Origin: JBOGGN01 sp050744165
GTDB lineage: Bacteria; Actinomycetota; Acidimicrobiia; Acidimicrobiales; Palsa-688
Length of the DNA: 27,583 bases
Assembly: GCA_050744165.1 (NCBI GenBank)
Contig: JBOGGN010000452.1
Coordinates: 1 to 27,583, forward strand
Direction: 5' to 3'
The stretch's first letter is position 1; every line of letters begins with the position of its first letter. The notes under the pieces are model-generated. The model saw only the letters and a program-made list of their open reading frames with translations, made no database searches and was not told the DNA's origin. Positions 23,413 to 27,583 of the stretch are shown here, piece after piece. Both the position numbers and the translations under genes were made by a program.

Positions 23413-24900
23413 ATGGGCGAGGGAGTATGCGCGCTGGATGAGTCCGCCAAGGTAACGTTCTTCAATCCGGCGGCGTGCCGCATGCTCGGTTGGGGGATCG
23501 ATGAATCCGACCGGGTGGCCATGGACTTTTTGCGCCTGCCGGCTGAGGACGCCATGGCTTCGTCGGGTGGCGTCCGCGCCGAGGAGGCAGTCTTTCGGCG
23601 TTGCGACGGCACCGAGTTCCCGGTAGCGTTGACAGCATCGGCTCTTATCCAGAATGATCGTCCCGTTGGCGCTGTCATTGTGTTCCGCGACATTTCTGAA
23701 CGGCGTGAACTTGAAGCTCGGCTACAGGCTTCGCAAAAATTGGAGGCTTTGGGTCGGCTGGCCGGCGGCGTCGCCCACGACTTCAACAACGTGCTCGCCG
23801 CCATCTCGTTGTGCGGTGACCTCCTGAATCAAGCCGTATCCGGAAAGGCACTCGACTATGTGTCGGAGATATGCGCGTCGGCGGCCCGAGCGACGGGACT
23901 CACCGAACAACTGCTGACGTTCAGTCGGAGCCAGCGCCTTTTGGGTGGATCGAGCGACCCAGCGGAGGTGATGACTAGCATGCAGCAGATGTTGCGGCGG
24001 CTTATCGGCGCGCACATCGACATCACGATTGAGGTCTCGGCGGCGGCTGGTTCTTCGGTGCGCGTTGATCGAGGTCGCTTGGAGCAGGTAATCTTGAATC
24101 TCGCTCTCAATGCTCGTGACGCCATGCCCGGTGGAGGGACCCTTAGCATCGAGGCCGGCCCTGTGGACCTTGATTCTGACGAAGTGCCGGGCCTGCCGCC
24201 GGGGAAGTATGTAAGAATTCGTGTCGCTGACACCGGCACCGGCATGAGCTCGGAGACCAAGGAGCATTTGTTCGAACCCTTCTTCACCACCAAGGCCCGA
24301 GGCGAGGGAACTGGACTCGGGCTGGCAACGGTCTCGGGGATCGTTTCTGGCAGCGGGGGACACCTAAGCGTAGAGACTGGAATAGGTGTCGGGTCGACCT
24401 TCCATGTAGTCCTGCCAGTGGCCCCACGTGAAGGAGCCGCTATATGTGACCCGGCACCACCACATTCCTTGGCGACGAGTGTCAATGAAGCGACCGTCCT
24501 CCTCGTTGAGGACGACACCTCGGTGAGAGAAGCGGCAGCGGAGGTCTTGAGAGGGGCTGGATACCGGGTACTGCAAGCCACGGATGGCGTCGAGGGCTTG
24601 CAGGTCGCAGGACAGCACGCCGACCAGATAGACTTGGTCGTGACCGATGTCCTGATGCCCCGGCTGTCGGGCCCAGCGCTGGTTTCCTGCCTCAGAAGCG
24701 CTGCCGGAAGGCCAAAGGTCCTCTTCATGTCGGGGTACACCGAGGACCGTTTCAGCGATGGATTGGGTGAAGGCTTGCCACTGTTGAGCAAACCGTTCAA
24801 TGCCTCCATGTTGCTCACGACCGTGGGCGCGATCCTCGAAGATCCCGTACCTTCCGCTGGACGACGGCCTGCGGTCGACAAGGACCGAGGTTCGGACTGA
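23413..24900 (+). CDS. Hybrid histidine kinase, PAS-HisKA-HATPase-REC part
   Basis: ATG 23413 begins mid-protein, in the PAS domain; the true frame enters from about 23335. Order: PAS (residues about 1-95, VTFFNPAACRMLGW to VIVFRDISERRELE), HisKA with phospho-acceptor H122 in GGVAHDFNNVLAA, HATPase with N-box NLALNARDAMPGGG, G1 DTGTGMS, F-box EPFFTTK and G2 GTGLGLATV, and a C-terminal receiver (TVLLVEDD, phospho-acceptor Asp in VVTDVLMP, KPF near the end). All catalytic motifs are intact. Phosphate would move from His to the fused Asp and perhaps on to the stand-alone receiver downstream. If the frameshift is real, the kinase half would be cut off from its sensor. Confidence 0.88.
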   Translation: MGEGVCALDESAKVTFFNPAACRMLGWGIDESDRVAMDFLRLPAEDAMASSGGVRAEEAVFRRCDGTEFPVALTASALIQNDRPVGAVIVFRDISERRELEARLQASQKLEALGRLAGGVAHDFNNVLAAISLCGDLLNQAVSGKALDYVSEICASAARATGLTEQLLTFSRSQRLLGGSSDPAEVMTSMQQMLRRLIGAHIDITIEVSAAAGSSVRVDRGRLEQVILNLALNARDAMPGGGTLSIEAGPVDLDSDEVPGLPPGKYVRIRVADTGTGMSSETKEHLFEPFFTTKARGEGTGLGLATVSGIVSGSGGHLSVETGIGVGSTFHVVLPVAPREGAAICDPAPPHSLATSVNEATVLLVEDDTSVREAAAEVLRGAGYRVLQATDGVEGLQVAGQHADQIDLVVTDVLMPRLSGPALVSCLRSAAGRPKVLFMSGYTEDRFSDGLGEGLPLLSKPFNASMLLTTVGAILEDPVPSAGRRPAVDKDRGSD

Positions 24901-25526
24901 GGCCGCGGCGTTCGCCGGCGGGTGGGATGGGATTCCGATCACAACAACCTGCACCAGATGGTGGTGAAACAGACTCGAGCAGCGAATGTCTCACTGGGCG
25001 AGGAACGCCGTCACGGCAAGTAACGGGCGAGCTGGCAGGCGCTCCGCCCGGGTTCGAACGTGCCTACGAGAACACCTAAACACTTACCTGCCGGTTACCC
25101 GCCCACCAAGAGCCTTCGATCGGCGCTCAGCCACGCTTCTTCCTTTTCAGGCGAGCTTTCGGCCGAGTTGCGAACGGCGCGCGTGGGACCCTGCTAAGCT
25201 CGTGTTCTATCCGGTGAGCCCCATAAAATATGGCACCGTCTAACCTAACTTCCAGGCTGAGGCAGTCGCACTCCTCCGTAGGACTTGCGCGGTCAGCGAG
25301 AGTGTTCGCACACTATGAACAGGCAACGTTCCTGCCTTTGAGCAGCCACCATGCGTCGTGAACCCAGCGAGACAGCGCTCTCGCAGCTTGTTCCGAGCGG
25401 GTCAGGGTCCTCCGAACGAGGTCCCGCACCCCTGTCTTTCGCGCCTTTTGGCAGGCTTCGACCGCACCTATGGCGTATGCGACTTGTAGTTACCTCAGGC
25501 GTTCGGTTGCGGCCGAAGGCTGCGAT
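24901..25526. other. Gap without a supported gene
   Basis: About 625 bases between the hybrid kinase and the receiver gene. Short frames (for example 24986-25243) lack an RBS and family resemblance. I recognise no RNA gene or repeat here. Confidence 0.35.
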
Positions 25527-25901
25527 ATGAAGCGAGTCTTGGTCGTAGATGATGAAGCTCCGATGTTGGCAGCCCTCGCAGATGTCCTAGAGATCCTCCT
25601 GGGTTATTCTGTCGATGCCGCCCAAAATGCCGAGGAGGCACTCGCGATACTTCGCGCTTGCCGGACAGCCTTCGATGTCCTCATCATTGATCGCACTCTT
25701 CCCGGGATCAACGGTGAGGAACTGATCATACGGCTGGCGGAACTCTGGCCGGCGACACCAGTCGTCTTGATGACTGGCGGGATTACAACGGGATTCCCAC
25801 TTCCCACCTCCGCAGGGCCGATCCGCCACTTGAAGAAGCCATTCACGAGCCGAGAGCTCGGCCGCGTGTTGGACGAGTTGGTGCCCGCGTCCGATCTGTA
25901 G
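25527..25901 (+). CDS. Stand-alone receiver domain (CheY-like response regulator)
   Basis: A 124-residue single-domain protein from ATG 25527, with a GAAGG-type RBS about 7 bases upstream; the frame could extend to 25470 but the extra residues are not receiver-like. Acidic pocket D8-D9-E10 (LVVDDE), phospho-acceptor D55 in LIIDRTLPG, the Thr of VVLMTGG and K104 in LKKPF are all present. With no output domain, it probably relays phosphate between kinases or regulates a partner by binding. Neighbouring genes encode a hybrid kinase and a GAF/kinase-like protein, so the three may form one phosphorelay. Confidence 0.9.
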   Translation: MKRVLVVDDEAPMLAALADVLEILLGYSVDAAQNAEEALAILRACRTAFDVLIIDRTLPGINGEELIIRLAELWPATPVVLMTGGITTGFPLPTSAGPIRHLKKPFTSRELGRVLDELVPASDL

Positions 25902-26232
25902 GTACCGGTAGCGAAGTAACAGCGCAGTCGGGCATCCCCTATGGTGCAATCGCGTCACACCAGTAGCGCGGATGACGCTTGCAACGACAAGCCTTCCCGG
26001 AGCAGGCTTACGTCGACCGGTACTAGAGGTTGGAGCCCCATGCCAAAACCGTCCATGCTTGACGCGCCAAGCAGGTGTGGGCCTTCACTGGTGACGCGAA
26101 ATTCTCGCGGGATACGGTTAGTCTCATAGGGCGTGCGCGTTCCCTGCCACTCTCGTGCTATCTTGGCCCCTTCCGCCCCATACTACGACTGTCAACTCGT
26201 CCGTGCACTCTAAACCCGGGACCCGTCGCAAC
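25902..26232. other. Gap without a supported gene
   Basis: About 330 bases. A short frame at 25941-26129 has no family resemblance. GTG 26203 is an alternative start for the following gene, in frame with GTG 26233. No convincing RBS or promoter is seen. Confidence 0.3.
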
Positions 26233-27583
26233 GTGAGCAAGGACCGAAAGTTGGCGGCTTTCATTCAATGGGTGGCCGGGGACCCTTCAGTAGATCAATT
26301 GACCATGGAAGCCTCAAAGTTGGCGGCGGAGGGCGTTGGTGCTGAATACGGCGCCGTAGTAGACGGGGACTCCTCCGTGGTCGCCGCGCATTCGTCAAGA
26401 GTCGGCTTGTCTGGACGCGACCAGGCCCAAGCCAGCCAAGCTCAGGCGAACTTCGCCCTCTCGTTGCGCGAGCCCGTGGCGGTGATGGACCTTCGGGCCG
26501 AGACCCGCTTCCCGACCTCGGAAATGACCCGCTTCGGCCTCGCCAGTGGAGTGTGCGCCGTGATCCCCCGTTGTGGCGGCGGCTTCGGGGTGCTCGGTGC
26601 GTTCAGGACTAGACGACGGCGATTCAGCGATGCCGACATCTCCTTCGTGGAGACGGTTGCAAATATTGTCGGCATGGTGATCGAACGTGAGCAAACGCGG
26701 TCCCGGCTGCCATGCCTACAGGGCACATTGTACGCACCGGCCGGTATGGCCGCGACCGCTGCCCATCAATTTAACAACACACTCGCCACGATCAATCTGT
26801 ATTCCGAGTTACTATCGTCGGTCCTCGACCTGAGTACCGTTGCGTCAGATTATCTGGCAGCCATCCGGCAACAAGTTGAAGATGGCGTGGCGCTGACGCA
26901 CGATCTTCTCGGTTACGCGGACCGTCCACCGGGTCGTGTGGCGACATTCGAGGTGGGAGGATTCGTGCAGCGACTGCTTCCTTTCCTTCGCCTAGCGGCG
27001 GCGCCGCGGGTCCTTGTCCAAAAGCCGGCGGCTGCCCCGTCGTGGGTTCAGGCCGACCCGGCATGTCTGCAGGAAATCCTTGTGTGCTCGGTTTCCCGTA
27101 CGGCGTGGGACGCCGGCGGACCCGGGATGACAATCGAGGTGATCGCACCAGGGGGAAGATGCGAAGAGGGCCAAACAGATCAATCGCCCGAACGCAGTCA
27201 GACCCTTGTCATAGACATGCGGTGCACTTCTGGAAGCCCGGCGATCAGTTGCTGCGACGCCTTTAGGAAGCATCTGGCCGCTCTGGCCAGAGCCCTTGGC
27301 GGCAGAATTGATTTCGCTGCGGCAGGAGCCACGGATGCCTCGATTCGACTTTGGCTTCCTCACTGCGAAGGCCCGTCTGCTGCCCATGGAAGAGTGTCCG
27401 ATCTTCCGCGCGGTAGGCAAGAGCCCGTAATGGTCATTGAAGCGGAAGCCGCCATGAGGAGAGGCATCGTCGATCTGGTCAGGTGGTTGGGTTATGAGCC
27501 GATCGAGGCGACAAACCCGAGCACCGCGAAGGCGGCTCTGAAGGATCGCTCAGCGACCGTGACCGCTATCATTGTCGGCGACG
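26233..27583 (+). CDS. GAF-histidine-kinase-like hybrid protein with degenerate catalytic motifs, partial
   Basis: The frame is open from GTG 26233 (or GTG 26203) to the window end, 450 codons. Residues about 18-152 form a GAF domain (AVMDLRAETRFPTSEM, FGVLGAF, FSDADISFVETVANIVG). Residues 171-230 resemble a HisKA helix pair with H178 in AAHQFNNTLATINLYSELL. The following ATPase-like region is eroded: where active kinases have an N-box NAxxNAxDA it reads CSVSRTAWDAGG, and no DxGxGM box is recognisable (RCTSGSPAIS instead). The final part (VMVIEAEAAMRRGIVDLVRWLGYEP) is receiver-like with an altered acidic pocket, and is cut by the window. It may act as a pseudokinase or phosphotransfer scaffold for the upstream hybrid kinase and receiver. 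That role is inference. Confidence 0.8.
   Translation, partial: MSKDRKLAAFIQWVAGDPSVDQLTMEASKLAAEGVGAEYGAVVDGDSSVVAAHSSRVGLSGRDQAQASQAQANFALSLREPVAVMDLRAETRFPTSEMTRFGLASGVCAVIPRCGGGFGVLGAFRTRRRRFSDADISFVETVANIVGMVIEREQTRSRLPCLQGTLYAPAGMAATAAHQFNNTLATINLYSELLSSVLDLSTVASDYLAAIRQQVEDGVALTHDLLGYADRPPGRVATFEVGGFVQRLLPFLRLAAAPRVLVQKPAAAPSWVQADPACLQEILVCSVSRTAWDAGGPGMTIEVIAPGGRCEEGQTDQSPERSQTLVIDMRCTSGSPAISCCDAFRKHLAALARALGGRIDFAAAGATDASIRLWLPHCEGPSAAHGRVSDLPRGRQEPVMVIEAEAAMRRGIVDLVRWLGYEPIEATNPSTAKAALKDRSATVTAIIVGD

Overview
The window is high-GC DNA from an actinobacterium. The left edge has the conserved order gyrA (3' end), DUF3566 membrane protein, tRNA-Ile(GAT). The PBP/two-component block and the gamma-butyrolactone-receptor-like TetR regulators also fit this phylum. 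An Acidimicrobiia-like lineage is my guess only; no marker here settles it.

Layout. (1) 1-1516: chromosomal core (gyrA, DUF3566 gene, tRNA-Ile). (2) About 1475-5889: a small island in the 3' half of tRNA-Ile, bounded by a second partial copy of the tRNA (exact 33-bp core, similarity over about 55 bp). It carries a frameshifted DUF4262 gene, a PD-(D/E)XK restriction endonuclease, a C5 cytosine methyltransferase, a Vsr mismatch endonuclease and a small winged-helix-like protein. No integrase is visible inside it. (3) 5874-9180: an eroded stretch with a headless beta-helix gene, a broken FAD monooxygenase, a small membrane peptide with a very strong RBS, a Tat-signal remnant, a DUF4760-like gene and a tRNA-like 3' fragment. 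(4) 9180-14735: an intact block with a tiny membrane protein, a saccharopine-dehydrogenase-like oxidoreductase, a class B penicillin-binding protein, and a minus-strand operon of membrane protein, OmpR-type regulator and histidine kinase. (5) 14826-15309: a frameshifted 3' fragment of a tyrosine integrase. (6) 15881-20060: a compact terpenoid locus. A minus-strand operon encodes a TetR regulator, a class I terpene synthase (DDxxD and NSE motifs intact) and a class II terpene cyclase-like protein (DxDD motif). A second, related TetR regulator lies on the plus strand facing it. (7) 21031-21363: a small secreted protein whose C-terminus is three GVEWN units, the last ending at the stop codon. (8) 21630-27583: an IS1380-like remnant, then three signalling genes: a membrane hybrid histidine kinase split by a one-base frameshift, a stand-alone receiver, and a GAF/histidine-kinase-like protein with eroded ATPase motifs that runs off the window.

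How the parts may work together. Restriction enzyme, methyltransferase and Vsr form one defence module: cutting, self-protection, and repair of the T:G mismatches caused by deamination of methylated cytosine. Both TetR proteins resemble gamma-butyrolactone receptors and probably control the terpene operon in response to a diffusible signal; no signal synthase is in the window. A 9-bp half-site, ATACCTTCC, occurs in an inverted repeat just upstream of the terpene operon and again in a palindrome upstream of the GVEWN gene, which hints at shared control. Several genes carry frameshifts. These may be real decay or assembly errors, and the two cannot be told apart from the sequence alone.
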